DNA of 38,418 nucleotides from an uncultured Lachnospiraceae bacterium (GTDB taxonomy: Bacteria > Bacillota > Clostridia > Lachnospirales > Lachnospiraceae). The translations under genes were made by a program, and so were the position numbers. The stretch covers positions 1 through 38,418 of the forward strand of contig CAJTSL010000006.1 of assembly GCA_910578845.1 (NCBI GenBank), in the 5' to 3' direction. The notes beneath the pieces are model-generated. The model worked only from the letters and a program-made list of their open reading frames with translations, was not told the origin of the DNA and did no database searches. Shown piece by piece: positions 1 to 8,875 of the stretch. How positions within the stretch are numbered: position 1 is the stretch's first letter; each line of letters opens with the position of its first letter.

Positions 1-1047
1 TTTGTAATCGTATATAAGATGGTATTTACATTCATGATTTCGAGTGGCTCTATAGAAAATGTAAAAAATATATTATATAAAGAATTTGGGATGTTATTTC
101 TATGTTATTTCTTATTAGAAAAATGTTCTAGTGTCATTATCATAAAAAGGATACGAGATTTTGGCTTTTTTACTTCTTTGTTAGGATGCTATGAATTTAT
201 TACGCATTCTAATATTTTTGTGCGTTTTATTACTGTCGAATCAAGATTGTATCTTCAGACAATAGGGACAAACAAAACCCGTGTTCAAACAGTATTTATG
301 CATCCAACCATATGCGGTTTATTTATGATGCTTTCATGGCTATGTGTATTGTTTTTTCCTTACAAGAAATTGTGGATTAATTATTTAGCCAAGTGCTCTA
401 TTTTATTATGTTTGTTAGGAACGCAATCCAGAAGTACTTGGGTTGCGTTTGCAACGATAAATTTATTTTATATATGGAAAAAAAGAAAGGAAAAAAATAT
501 ATGTATAAATAGAAGAATAGTTTTTCAAATTTGTATTTTAGTAATTGTTGGTTTGGCTATTGCAATTATTTTTCGAGAGGCCATCAATAATATGGCGAGT
601 ATTGTCATCAAACGCTGGCTAGACGGAATGGATTCAAATAATGCGGCAAATTATAATAGAGTGACTATGATTAGAATGGGTATTCAGGAGTGGATGAATT
701 TAGGAATAGGAAATAAAATTTTGGGTTCGGGAAATGGGTATGCATATAAGTTTTTGTTAAATCATCCAATTCGAGGATGGAATGGCGCTGTAGACAATCA
801 GTATTTGACAATTTTATTGGATTTTGGGTTAATAGGAATTGTTTTAATATTTATTCTAATTTACTTGATTTTTAGAAAGACTTTTGCATGCAATAATAAA
901 GCAAGTCAATTATGCGGATTGTGTTTATTGTCCATGTTTATTTCAGGTTTTTTTTATGAGATGTTTTCATGGGTATTTGTAACGTTGCTGTTTTGCTTGT
1001 TCCTTTGTATTTTAGAGAAAAATATAGCTGATGCGGAAATAGTTTAA
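1..1047 (+). CDS. O-antigen polymerase/ligase-like membrane protein (5' partial)
   Basis: Likely a Wzy/WaaL-type polysaccharide polymerase that joins lipid-linked repeat units at the outer face of the membrane. The frame is open from base 1 with no stop, so the true start probably lies outside the window; the first in-window ATG is at 19. The visible protein is almost entirely hydrophobic helices. A loop with the family-like pattern GTQSRSTW lies near residues 135-142 counted from the ATG at 19, followed by a large loop before three more C-terminal helices (about 260-335). The motif RVQTVFMHPTICG resembles the His-containing segment of O-antigen ligase domains. The flippase gene follows after about 80 bases, which fits an exopolysaccharide or capsule cluster. 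The DNA is AT-rich compared with genes after 3200. The family call is from topology and short motifs; the exact substrate cannot be told. Confidence 0.7.
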   Translation, partial: FVIVYKMVFTFMISSGSIENVKNILYKEFGMLFLCYFLLEKCSSVIIIKRIRDFGFFTSLLGCYEFITHSNIFVRFITVESRLYLQTIGTNKTRVQTVFMHPTICGLFMMLSWLCVLFFPYKKLWINYLAKCSILLCLLGTQSRSTWVAFATINLFYIWKKRKEKNICINRRIVFQICILVIVGLAIAIIFREAINNMASIVIKRWLDGMDSNNAANYNRVTMIRMGIQEWMNLGIGNKILGSGNGYAYKFLLNHPIRGWNGAVDNQYLTILLDFGLIGIVLIFILIYLIFRKTFACNNKASQLCGLCLLSMFISGFFYEMFSWVFVTLLFCLFLCILEKNIADAEIV

Positions 1048-1097
1048 ACTATATTTTTCCATATTTACGAGTTTACAAAGCTAAAAGAAGGGGATTT

Positions 1098-1130
1098 ATG
1101 GTGCATATGCATTTTAGTGGTTTAATATGA
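1098..1130 (+). promoter_or_regulatory. 10-codon leader minicistron coupled to the flippase start
   Basis: An ATG at 1098 follows a good Shine-Dalgarno stretch (AAGAAGGGG, ending at 1093). It opens a 10-codon frame, MVHMHFSGLI, whose TGA stop (1128-1130) overlaps the flippase ATG at 1127. The flippase start itself has no visible ribosome binding site, so ribosomes may reach it by termination-reinitiation. The overlap is seen in the sequence; the coupling is inference. Confidence 0.35.
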
Positions 1131-2512
1131 AATTAAGCAGAGGGATTATCCAAGTAGTCATAGCTAATATCATAAATCTTATAATATCAATTGGAAACGG
1201 TTTTTTATTGCCTAAATTCTTAACAGTAGAATCTTATGCCACTCTTAAAACGTTTCTTTTGTATATTTCATATGTAGGTATTTTGCATTTGGGGTATATT
1301 GATGGTGTCTACATAAAATATGGGGGCAGGTCAATTAAAGAAATAGAAGCGAAAGTGTTTTCTCATGAAAAGAAAGTATTAGTCATATTCCAAATAATTA
1401 TCTCGCTACCCGTCTTGTTTATTGCTCTTTTGTTAAAAGATACTAGTTTATTGCTGGCGGCTTCCAGTATTTTACCAATTAATATGGTATCGTTCTTTAA
1501 ATTTGTCTATCAAGCAACAGGGGAATTTAAGCAGTACCGGTATATTACTAATATAACCAGCATTATGATTTTTGCTTTAAATTTGTTATTTTTATTTGTT
1601 ATTAAAACAGACAATGCATTATGGTATATTTCTATGCAAGTAGCTGTTTCCTTTACTATTTGGTTTTTTTATGAAAATAAGAGTAAGGCAATTTGTAAGG
1701 CCTATAAAGTTACATTTGAAGAAATATACTGTTTGATAAGAGAAAACGTTTGTTTGGGCGCGATAATTATGCTGGGCAATTTTATGGGAATTTGGATTAC
1801 CAATATTGACCGATGGTTTGTTAAAATCTTTCATGATGTTGCGGAATTTGCCTATTATTCTTTTGCAGTGACTATGTTAAAGCTAATTAACGTTATTGTA
1901 ACAGCATTTTCGGTCACTTTATACCATTTTTTTTGTAAAACAACACAGCAAGAAGATGTTGCTGGATTGCGAAAAATTGTATTAATGGTTGGAGCAATTA
2001 TTATTGCAGCTATTTTCCCGGTAGAATTTGTTATACAATCATATCTTGAAAAATATATGGATGCTATTCCAATTATTAGAATGCTCTTTACAACTCAGTT
2101 TGTTTTGATAGCTGTGAATGCAATATATATGAATTTATATAAAGCTCTTAACTTGCAAAAGAAGTATTTAGTGAGGATGATTGTAATTACTGTGGTAGCC
2201 TTTTTGACAAATATGATTTCTGGATATCTATGGAATGGCAATGTTATGGCTTATGCAGTAGCTACTTTTATAACCGCTTTTATATGGCTTGTATTATGCC
2301 AGATTGATTTACCTGTATACAGGATGAGATGGAATGAGTACATATACGTTATGGCAGTGATAGCAGTTTATATTGTTTGTGCTAATCTTAGTATATGGTT
2401 TGGCATAACATTTTATACGATATGGATAGGAGCAATAACTTTCCTAATCTTTCCAAATGATATCAAACGTTTTGTAAAGATAGTATATGAAATGCTGGAT
2501 AAGAAAGAATGA
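1127..2512 (+). CDS. Polysaccharide flippase, Wzx/MATE-like
   Basis: Probably moves undecaprenyl-linked oligosaccharide units across the cytoplasmic membrane. The 461-residue length and roughly 12-14 hydrophobic helices over the whole protein fit the polysaccharide biosynthesis (PST/MVF) exporter family. The N-terminus (GIIQVVIANIINLIISIGNGF) and the charged IDRWF motif in the middle (about residues 227-231) are typical of these transporters. It follows the polymerase gene directly, so both likely serve one surface polymer. The start at 1127 lacks its own Shine-Dalgarno and overlaps the stop of a short leader frame. The gene is AT-rich, as is common for horizontally exchanged polysaccharide loci. 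Confidence 0.8.
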   Translation: MKLSRGIIQVVIANIINLIISIGNGFLLPKFLTVESYATLKTFLLYISYVGILHLGYIDGVYIKYGGRSIKEIEAKVFSHEKKVLVIFQIIISLPVLFIALLLKDTSLLLAASSILPINMVSFFKFVYQATGEFKQYRYITNITSIMIFALNLLFLFVIKTDNALWYISMQVAVSFTIWFFYENKSKAICKAYKVTFEEIYCLIRENVCLGAIIMLGNFMGIWITNIDRWFVKIFHDVAEFAYYSFAVTMLKLINVIVTAFSVTLYHFFCKTTQQEDVAGLRKIVLMVGAIIIAAIFPVEFVIQSYLEKYMDAIPIIRMLFTTQFVLIAVNAIYMNLYKALNLQKKYLVRMIVITVVAFLTNMISGYLWNGNVMAYAVATFITAFIWLVLCQIDLPVYRMRWNEYIYVMAVIAVYIVCANLSIWFGITFYTIWIGAITFLIFPNDIKRFVKIVYEMLDKKE

Positions 2513-2531
2513 TGTTACGTCCAAAAAACAG

Positions 2532-2560
2532 TTGACAAACAGATATCATTGTTATATGAT
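2532..2560 (+). promoter_or_regulatory. Sigma-A-type promoter (TTGACA-17-TATGAT)
   Basis: TTGACA at 2532-2537 and TATGAT at 2555-2560 are separated by exactly 17 bases. No intact gene follows closely. A short stem (GACAG/CTGTC) followed by ATTTTT lies near 2609-2627, so a transcript could end after about 60 bases; otherwise it would run into the Rpn remnant. It may be a relict promoter of the decayed element. Confidence 0.5.
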
Positions 2561-2646
2561 GAGCTTATCAGAGAAATTCAAAACAGTGTGCATATCGTAC
2601 ATTCAGACAGTTTCTGTCAGATTTTTCTAAACAATTAATTAAATAC

Positions 2647-2706
2647 GGCAGGAACTGTGGCTTTTCCTAGCTTTGATAAACCAACAGGCGCAGACGTGTT
2701 CCTGCC
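2647..2706. repeat. 60-bp segment bounded by a perfect 9-bp inverted repeat
   Basis: GGCAGGAAC at 2647-2655 is matched by its exact reverse complement GTTCCTGCC at 2698-2706. The segment has no gene and sits between a promoter and the Rpn pseudogene. It could be a remnant of a small non-autonomous element or an RNA hairpin. Nothing in the sequence decides between them. Confidence 0.35.
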
Positions 2707-2721
2707 ACATAGAGGAGGATA

Positions 2722-3114
2722 AAGGAAAGATTATTCCGTTTCCTGTTTGAGAAGGACAAAGATGCGCTTTTAGAGTTATACAATGCGCTAAACGGGACAG
2801 ATTATCAAGATATATCGAAACTACAGGAAGCGCTTGACATGGCGGTAAGCCATTGCATAGAGCATGGCATCCTATCGGATTTCTTAAGAATACATAGAGC
2901 GGAGGGATTAGGGATGTTGTTGGAAGAGTTTGATGTGAAAAAATATGAGAGGTCGTTGAAGGCAGAGGGGATAGAACAAGGCATACAGAAAGGAACAAAA
3001 CGTGCTAATAAGCTGACTGTTATATTATTAGAGAAGAGCCGTATAGCAGATTTAGAAAAAGCGGCGAGAGACGAGGCATATCAAGAGCAGCTATTCCGGG
3101 AATTTAATCTATGA
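2722..3114 (+). pseudogene. Rpn-family recombination-promoting nuclease remnant
   Basis: The frame reads KERLFRFLFEKDKDALLELY from 2722 and continues through LNGTDYQD into an ATG at 2839 and then HGILSDFLRIHRAE. The first part matches the N-terminus, and the last the C-terminal half, of Rpn (PD-(D/E)XK nuclease/putative transposase) proteins, which are about 300 residues long. Only about 130 residues remain, so the catalytic middle is missing by internal deletion. An in-frame stop lies at 2710-2712, and after an AGGAGG stretch there is ATA rather than a start codon. The C-terminal part from 2839 could still be translated (91 residues, with an EQGIQKG helix typical of the family tail) but would have no nuclease site. 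Confidence 0.7.
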
Positions 3115-3143
3115 CATTAATTAAAAATTCTTCGCGGAGGTAA

Positions 3144-3172
3144 TTAACAAACATAAGAGTTTGTGGTAGAAT
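3144..3172 (+). promoter_or_regulatory. Promoter for the lactonase gene (TTAACA-17-TAGAAT)
   Basis: TTAACA at 3144-3149 and TAGAAT at 3167-3172 are 17 bases apart. The start codon at 3204 lies about 25 bases past the expected transcription start, with GGAGG in between. Each hexamer differs from consensus by one base. Confidence 0.55.
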
Positions 3173-3203
3173 CGTAATAGTGAAGGAATGGAGGAACCGA
3201 CTT

Positions 3204-4262
3204 ATGAGCAAGGATAAATATGTAGCATATGTTTCGACTTATACGATTGGGAACAAAGACAAATATGGTATCCGGATTTATGACGTGGATATAGAAAATG
3301 GCCGTATGACGGAGAAAAACCAGGTAGAAATTACCAATTCCTCTTATATCAGTATATCCCATAACCAGAAATTTTTATATTCTATTACGGATTTTGGCGT
3401 GGAGGCTTACCGCATCCTTGAATCAGGGGATTTAGAGAAGATCAATGAGGGCGGCATCAATGGCATGAGAGGATGCTATCTTTCTACGGATTATGAAGAT
3501 AAATTCCTTTTTGTAGGCGGTTATCATGACGGCAAGATTACGGTGCTTCGCCTGCGTGAAGATGGCGGTATCGGTGAGATAACAGAAGAAATTTATCATA
3601 AAGGCTTAGGAAGCATTGCGGAACGTAATTTTAGGCCACATATTAATTGTGTGAAAATGACAAGGGATAATAAATATTTATGCGCGGCGGATTTAGGCAT
3701 GGATCATACGAACGTGTATCGCCTAGACCATGTAAGCGGAAAGCTGCGCCCGATTGATATGATCCGGAGCGAACAGGAGTCAGCGCCAAGGCATTTGAAA
3801 TTTTCTAAGGATGGAAAATATTTATATATTGTTCACGAATTGAAGAATTGTATTGATGTATATACTTATCAGGAACTTCATGGGAACCCGGAATTTGAGA
3901 AAATACAGTCAATTTCTACTTTGAACGATTACCATGCAGGTGGCTCAGCGGCAAGTGCGCTGAATATATCCGTTGACTTCAAATACTTGGTAAGTTCTAA
4001 TGCAGGAGATAACAGTGCTGTTGTTTTTAGGATCGATGGGGAAACCGGAATGCTAGAGAAATTATTCTGTCTGCCGATTAGTGGGGATTATCCGAAAGAC
4101 GCGAATCTTTTCCCGGACAACAGGCATCTGGTATCATTAAATCATGAAACAAATACTATGACATTTTTCAATGTTGATTTGGAGAGAGGGCTTCTTGTAA
4201 TGAATGGAAAAGAGATTAAAGTCCCACAGCCAAATTGCATCATATTTCATAAATTACATTGA
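3204..4262 (+). CDS. Lactonase-fold seven-bladed beta-propeller protein (6-phosphogluconolactonase-like)
   Basis: Belongs by pattern to the lactonase (Pgl/3-carboxymuconate cyclase-like) family, cytosolic beta-propellers that hydrolyse sugar lactones. The 352-residue length is usual. Repeated blade motifs are visible: SYISISHNQKFLYSI, RPHINCVKMTRDNKYLCAADLG, APRHLKFSKDGKYLYIVHEL and SALNISVDFKYLVSSNAG. The RPHINCV segment corresponds to the conserved His-containing PH motif of the family. I chose ATG 3204 because GGAGG lies just before it and the protein then starts MSKDKYVAYVSTYT, as in relatives. It has its own promoter. The next gene belongs to the XrtG module, but nothing shows that this protein takes part in it. 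The true substrate is not proven by the family, since many members are not phosphogluconolactonases. Confidence 0.75.
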   Translation: MSKDKYVAYVSTYTIGNKDKYGIRIYDVDIENGRMTEKNQVEITNSSYISISHNQKFLYSITDFGVEAYRILESGDLEKINEGGINGMRGCYLSTDYEDKFLFVGGYHDGKITVLRLREDGGIGEITEEIYHKGLGSIAERNFRPHINCVKMTRDNKYLCAADLGMDHTNVYRLDHVSGKLRPIDMIRSEQESAPRHLKFSKDGKYLYIVHELKNCIDVYTYQELHGNPEFEKIQSISTLNDYHAGGSAASALNISVDFKYLVSSNAGDNSAVVFRIDGETGMLEKLFCLPISGDYPKDANLFPDNRHLVSLNHETNTMTFFNVDLERGLLVMNGKEIKVPQPNCIIFHKLH

Positions 4263-4337
4263 TTCTTGTTACTGTTTGTGCTAGCATGTGAATAAAGGGC
4301 AGTACTATATCAGAGAATCGGAAAGTGTTGGGCGCAG

Positions 4338-6725
4338 ATGAAAAAACCTATTAATTCACTTTATAGGTTGGGCAATTATATATTGGCAGTTGTTTTCTCT
4401 GCGGTAATTGCTGTAGGTATCGGTTTTATTCTGTATTATTCCGGGATCTATTTATATGGGAGCGCTGTATATGCGCAGTTGTATAAATTAGAGGTGATTA
4501 CGGATTCTTTGCAGGATGGTATTTGGTTCCCGCTTTATGCAGAGAACTGGTATAACGGCTATGAAATCTTCCGGTGTACGTCACCTGTCGCTTATTGGAT
4601 AGTTATAATGATTTCCCGCATTTTTCACACTGATGTACATATTGCGATATGCACGTTTTATGGGATTGTGTCCTTTGTGGCGCTGATGGGGTTTTCCTTG
4701 TTTGGCATCAGGTTAAAGAGAATGGCCATGGCTTTTTTGACAGGGATGGCATTCCTGCTTCTTCCTTCTACTTTTTCTGTAGCAATGCTAGAAGGTAGCT
4801 TGGATATTGTAATGGGATTCGCGATGATACCGTTGCTCTTATATTTCTTTTATTGCTTTATGAAGTGGGAACATAGACTGGCATTATTGCCGTTTTCTGC
4901 TTTATTTTGTTTATTTATCCTTTCCAATTATGTATTATCAATTGCGTTAGGCATTGTATTGTTAGTTTATCTTGTTTTTTATGCAATGGCGACTAAAGCT
5001 TGGAGATATGGGGTAGCAATGGCTGCCAATATTGTCCTTTTATATATAGTAATGGGTTATTTCCTGTATCCTGCACTGACAGGTGGTTTATTGTCAAGAA
5101 GTTATTCCCAACAGGGAAACATGGAGTTTGTTTTAGGGATTCCAGTGCTGGTTATTGCAATCTTAGGCATAGTAACAGCGGATAGGGAGCGATTGGCAGG
5201 TTTTTTGTTGACAGTGTTATTTATTGTTTTGTCGTTGCCAGTGATGGAACCTGTCAGACGACTGATATCATCACAGGTGTTACGGAGGTCTTATTGGTAT
5301 CTGATTATCATAACGGCTGTTTTGCTGGTTACATTGCTTTGCTGGGAGCGGTTGAAGTCGGTCTTTCTGATAGCGGCGCTATTGGCGATGGTAGGAAGCA
5401 ACATACCGGCAGTGCTTTCGATGCGGGATGGAGATTACGTATTGCAACGGGACAAGCAATTAATCGATGATTATCTGCTTGACGAAGCGGCAGCCTGTAC
5501 GAAGAACAGAGTCGCGATCATGGATATTGCCAATCTTGGCGCGTTCCCACAGTGGTATTTTAAATGTCAGGATATAGACGTGATGTTTGGGTGGGATTAT
5601 GAGAATGCGAAGACTGTCCAGAACCAAATGAGCTTAAATGAGGCTTTTTTGGATGGATTTTATGATTATATGTTTGATCGGCTATTGCTTTGCGGAAACG
5701 ATACGGCTGTTATTTTAAAAGAACTGCTGGAAGACGGCGCATATGATAATTTACTTGCGGCTGCCGGGCGTAACGGGTATGAAGCTGTTGCAGAAAATGA
5801 GAATGCCATTGTGCTAAATGCAACATCAGTTGACGGAAGCTATGGCATTGTGACTCATTATGAGAATTTGGCGATTGGAGAGAATGCTTATTACATTGCG
5901 TATATATATCCTTCTTTTGGGTATGGCGCGAGCGCTTGTTTAGAGGATTATACGGTGGAAGAGCTTTCACAGTATCATAAGTTATATTTGTCCGGATTTA
6001 CTTATCGGGATAAAGAAAAAGCGGAGAACATGCTGAAGGAACTTTCCCGGAAAGGCACGGAAGTTTATATTGATATGCAGCACATACCGCTAAATGCAGT
6101 GACAGGTAAGAATGAGTTCATGGATGTATATGCACAGTTTGTGCAGTTTAATATTGATTTCCCTGTTTTAGAGAATGATAATGGGAATCAGTTCAAATTG
6201 GACTTTAAGACTAATGATTATGCGGTTTGGGATACTGTTTATGTATCTGGATGCGATGAGATCTTAAAAGAGACTGTTTACGAGAATAAGAGCCATTTAG
6301 TATACTTAGGACAGAATAATGATCCGAATGTGACATTTATGGGATTTAATCTGTTGTATTATTATCTCACGACTCATAATCAGGATCTGAAGCGTTTCTT
6401 AGATGAAGCTTTACAACTTTCATCTGACGTGATGCCGGAACCCGATATCGTTCCGGTACAGGTTGAAAGAGAGCCGGATAGGGTAGTAGTGTATACCGAG
6501 GCGGATAATGTAAATTGTAATATTGCCGCTGTAGACGCATTGGAAGCGGACAGGATTGTTTCCATGCAGGAGAATCTTCTGATGGTAAATCAAGGAGAGA
6601 CTATATTCAGAATTATTTATGCGGGACAAAGAGAAGGAATGTTCTTCAGCATCCTGGGGATCATTGCGCTGGGCGTTATGTGGATTGCGATCTATGTCCT
6701 GCTGGAAAATAATGAAACAAAGTAA
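4338..6725 (+). CDS. Large multi-spanning membrane protein of the XrtG module (PTPS-related membrane family)
   Basis: A 795-residue integral membrane protein. About 11-13 hydrophobic helices fill residues 12-360. A large non-membrane domain follows (about 365-760), then one last helix (about 770-790) and a short charged tail. Early motifs GIWFPLYAENWYNGYE and FRCTSPVAYW resemble the first extracytoplasmic loop of membrane glycosyltransferase-like (GT-C) proteins. This architecture matches what is annotated as 6-pyruvoyl-tetrahydropterin synthase-related membrane protein or XrtG-associated membrane protein; despite the name it has no pterin synthase fold that I can see. It is the first gene of the exosortase G cluster. 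A plausible role is transfer of a lipid-linked sugar to the exported substrate encoded next, but this is inference. Confidence 0.65.
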   Translation: MKKPINSLYRLGNYILAVVFSAVIAVGIGFILYYSGIYLYGSAVYAQLYKLEVITDSLQDGIWFPLYAENWYNGYEIFRCTSPVAYWIVIMISRIFHTDVHIAICTFYGIVSFVALMGFSLFGIRLKRMAMAFLTGMAFLLLPSTFSVAMLEGSLDIVMGFAMIPLLLYFFYCFMKWEHRLALLPFSALFCLFILSNYVLSIALGIVLLVYLVFYAMATKAWRYGVAMAANIVLLYIVMGYFLYPALTGGLLSRSYSQQGNMEFVLGIPVLVIAILGIVTADRERLAGFLLTVLFIVLSLPVMEPVRRLISSQVLRRSYWYLIIITAVLLVTLLCWERLKSVFLIAALLAMVGSNIPAVLSMRDGDYVLQRDKQLIDDYLLDEAAACTKNRVAIMDIANLGAFPQWYFKCQDIDVMFGWDYENAKTVQNQMSLNEAFLDGFYDYMFDRLLLCGNDTAVILKELLEDGAYDNLLAAAGRNGYEAVAENENAIVLNATSVDGSYGIVTHYENLAIGENAYYIAYIYPSFGYGASACLEDYTVEELSQYHKLYLSGFTYRDKEKAENMLKELSRKGTEVYIDMQHIPLNAVTGKNEFMDVYAQFVQFNIDFPVLENDNGNQFKLDFKTNDYAVWDTVYVSGCDEILKETVYENKSHLVYLGQNNDPNVTFMGFNLLYYYLTTHNQDLKRFLDEALQLSSDVMPEPDIVPVQVEREPDRVVVYTEADNVNCNIAAVDALEADRIVSMQENLLMVNQGETIFRIIYAGQREGMFFSILGIIALGVMWIAIYVLLENNETK

Positions 6726-6728
6726 TGG

Positions 6729-6750
6729 GTGTACAATACAATGTGTACAA
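6729..6750 (+). repeat. Direct repeat GTGTACAA, 14-bp period, before the substrate gene
   Basis: GTGTACAA occurs at 6729-6736 and again at 6743-6750, directly before the AAGGAGG ribosome binding site. Each copy contains the palindrome TGTACA. It fills the only gap between the first two XrtG-module genes and might be a binding site or a translational control element. No known regulator is assigned. Confidence 0.3.
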
Positions 6751-6764
6751 AAGGAGGAAAAAGA

Positions 6765-8405
6765 ATGAGAAGGCGAAATGGTAAGCTGGTGCTTTCCCTG
6801 CTATTGTCGGTGGCGGTGCTTAGTATGAACATAAGCTTCGTCTATGCGGAGGAGCGGACATTATCCGATATGAGCTCTACATTGGAAAATCCGTCATCCG
6901 AGACCCCATCTTCCGGCACGGACATTTCTTCTGCCACATCTTCTCAAGACAAGGAGAATGCAGATAGTGTGACGACTGGCGGTGAAAACACCATGGGGGG
7001 GGCTGATAGTGGTACTGGAGGAGAAGATAGTAGTGGAATGGAAACTGAGGGAAACAATTCCACTACCGAAGGAACCACGGACAGCACTGGAACTGAAGCA
7101 GGGACAGAAAACGGTGATAATACGACAGAGACCGGAGATAATGCAGCAGGTGTAGAGACTGAAGGGACGGATGCAGGGAATAAAGGCGATGGTACTACAG
7201 ACGGCACGGAGAATTCGGAATCTACCGAAGCACCGGGAAATGGAACCGAGGGCGCTGAAGATAAAGACGGTGTTTCACAAGATACCGTAGACAAAGATGG
7301 CGCTACAGACGGCACAGAGAATAAGGATGGCGTAGAGGGTACAGAGAATAAGGATGACGCTACGACGGACGGTACCGAAGACGTAGAGGGAGAAACAACG
7401 CAGGAACCTGAAAACGCATTCATTAATAAAGATGGGGAAGAAGTCTTTCCCTCTACTTTAATAGGCGTTGATTACAATACGGTTGCCGGAAGCTATGACG
7501 GAGAGACTAATGTTCTGAAGCAATATGCAGTTTCCGATCTGTATGCGAAAGATGTGATTATAGACAGTTTCATTGACGAGAACGGCAATCTGGTCATGGT
7601 CATTAGCCAGGGCGCTCCGGCAGCGGATGCGCCGGAGAAACCGGAGACAATCATTGACACGGTTTTGTCTGCGTTAGATCCGGGAATGGGATTGGAATCA
7701 GGACAGGGAGGCAGTGGTTCTGCCCCGCCGATTGACGGTAGCGGCAGCGGCTGGGATGATATACCGGTGTCGTATGAATATAACTGGGACAATTCCGCAA
7801 ACTGTTGGCAGTGGGGCAATTGGGTGACCGATCCAGTGACCGGGGAGCAGGTATGCTATAAGACGGAGGAAGGAACATACGATAGTAACGTGCGTCATGA
7901 AATGCAAATGTATTCTGACGGACAGAACGTTTATTTAAAAATAACATATGCAACAATTTATGGAACGCATTCTAATGGTGATGATTTCAACTTTTATATT
8001 GATGGCGTAGGAACGAAATTCGGTATTACACAGGCGAATGGAGAGACATTGACAGGCTGGTCACCGGAAGCCGGCACATATGTAGTGGATGTCAGAAATG
8101 GGGATTCAGGAAGCTCCTACAGTATTGTGGATGGCGCAGTTGCTTATTACCATGTAACGGATAATAATATCAATAATTCGTTGGAATTGAAAATTCCTAT
8201 GGAAGCTTTTAAGGCACAGAACGGAGCAGTAAATCTGGACAATTACAGTATGATCCAGTTCTTTACACCAAATCTGATGTATAATAGGCTCACTGCGGCA
8301 GGTTCTTCGTCAGGAGCGGTTCCGTTTGCAACAGTCGTGTTCTTACTGGTACCGGCAAGTTATGTTTTGCTGAAAAGGAAAGATAAGGAGATGGCATTTG
8401 CATGA
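6765..8405 (+). CDS. Exported XrtG substrate with Firmicu-CTERM-type sorting tail
   Basis: A 546-residue secreted protein. Residues 1-28 are a signal peptide (MRRR, hydrophobic core, cleavage likely after VYA). Residues about 30-215 are low complexity, rich in Thr, Gly, Glu, Asp and Ser with repeats such as TDGTENKDG, and look like a cell-wall-spanning stalk. A folded domain (about 216-505) follows, with aromatic motifs and two Cys (NCWQW, QVCYK). The last 30 residues are the sorting tail: GAVPF, a helix with FLLVPASYVLL, then KRKDKEM. This tripartite tail is what exosortase substrates carry, and the form fits the Firmicu-CTERM group. ATG 6765 was chosen for the AAGGAGG at 6751-6757. Its stop overlaps the next start (ATGA), so the genes are co-translated. 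The function of the exposed domain is unknown. Confidence 0.75.
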   Translation: MRRRNGKLVLSLLLSVAVLSMNISFVYAEERTLSDMSSTLENPSSETPSSGTDISSATSSQDKENADSVTTGGENTMGGADSGTGGEDSSGMETEGNNSTTEGTTDSTGTEAGTENGDNTTETGDNAAGVETEGTDAGNKGDGTTDGTENSESTEAPGNGTEGAEDKDGVSQDTVDKDGATDGTENKDGVEGTENKDDATTDGTEDVEGETTQEPENAFINKDGEEVFPSTLIGVDYNTVAGSYDGETNVLKQYAVSDLYAKDVIIDSFIDENGNLVMVISQGAPAADAPEKPETIIDTVLSALDPGMGLESGQGGSGSAPPIDGSGSGWDDIPVSYEYNWDNSANCWQWGNWVTDPVTGEQVCYKTEEGTYDSNVRHEMQMYSDGQNVYLKITYATIYGTHSNGDDFNFYIDGVGTKFGITQANGETLTGWSPEAGTYVVDVRNGDSGSSYSIVDGAVAYYHVTDNNINNSLELKIPMEAFKAQNGAVNLDNYSMIQFFTPNLMYNRLTAAGSSSGAVPFATVVFLLVPASYVLLKRKDKEMAFA

Positions 8406-8875
8406 GGGAACGTCATGAAGCGTATTTATACCATGTGACTTTTAATGCGATGCATAATTTGGTTGTAGATGACCCTAGGAGAATGCATGCCCACACATTT
8501 TGTGTGGGCATATATGTCATAGAAGAACAGGAAGACCATCCTGTTTTTTTAGGTAGTGAGAAAATATTGGATCGCTACTTTTCGCGATACCGGGGGATTC
8601 GCCTCAATGAGCTTTCGCCTTTTATTGAGATTGTGCCAACCCTGGAAAATATGGGAGAGTTCTTTTATTGGGATTTGAAACCGATTTTTAAAAGGAATGG
8701 CATGAAACTTCTTCTATTAGAAGTAGGTGACAGTCCAATATCGACCTATCGCATAGGAGAAAGGCCTATGATCGGCAATGTTTACAGCCTGACAGCGGAG
8801 AATGCAGTGGATGAATATTGTGAAAGAGTCCGGCAAAGATATAGGCAGGCTTTGTCAGAGGAAGGGGAGAAATAA
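8402..8875 (+). CDS. 6-pyruvoyl-tetrahydropterin synthase-like protein, XrtG-associated (copy 1)
   Basis: A 157-residue protein of the T-fold PTPS/QueD superfamily. The zinc triad is present: His18 (in FNAMHNL), then His29 and His31 in HAHTF. The family PTxEN helix motif is seen as PTLENMGEF, and the C-terminal catalytic Glu strand as LLLEVGDSP. No Cys precedes the HxH motif, where QueD/PTPS enzymes have their catalytic Cys, and the usual Asp-His pair before PTxEN is absent. Canonical pterin synthesis is therefore doubtful. The start overlaps the stop of the substrate gene (ATGA) and the stop overlaps the XrtG start (TAATG). No queuosine or folate genes are nearby. It matches the 6-pyruvoyl tetrahydropterin synthase-related family reported next to XrtG. 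Confidence 0.75.
   Translation: MRERHEAYLYHVTFNAMHNLVVDDPRRMHAHTFCVGIYVIEEQEDHPVFLGSEKILDRYFSRYRGIRLNELSPFIEIVPTLENMGEFFYWDLKPIFKRNGMKLLLLEVGDSPISTYRIGERPMIGNVYSLTAENAVDEYCERVRQRYRQALSEEGEK

Noticed and set aside
3204..4262. Lactonase-like gene as part of the XrtG module
   Set aside because: It has its own promoter, a 75-base gap follows and nothing links its fold to the module; proximity alone is not enough.
6944..7423. 159-codon open frame on the - strand, rich in Ser, Val and Pro
   Set aside because: It is the mirror of the low-complexity stalk of the XrtG substrate; the composition follows from the Thr/Gly/Glu repeats of the + strand gene and there is no ribosome binding site or signal.
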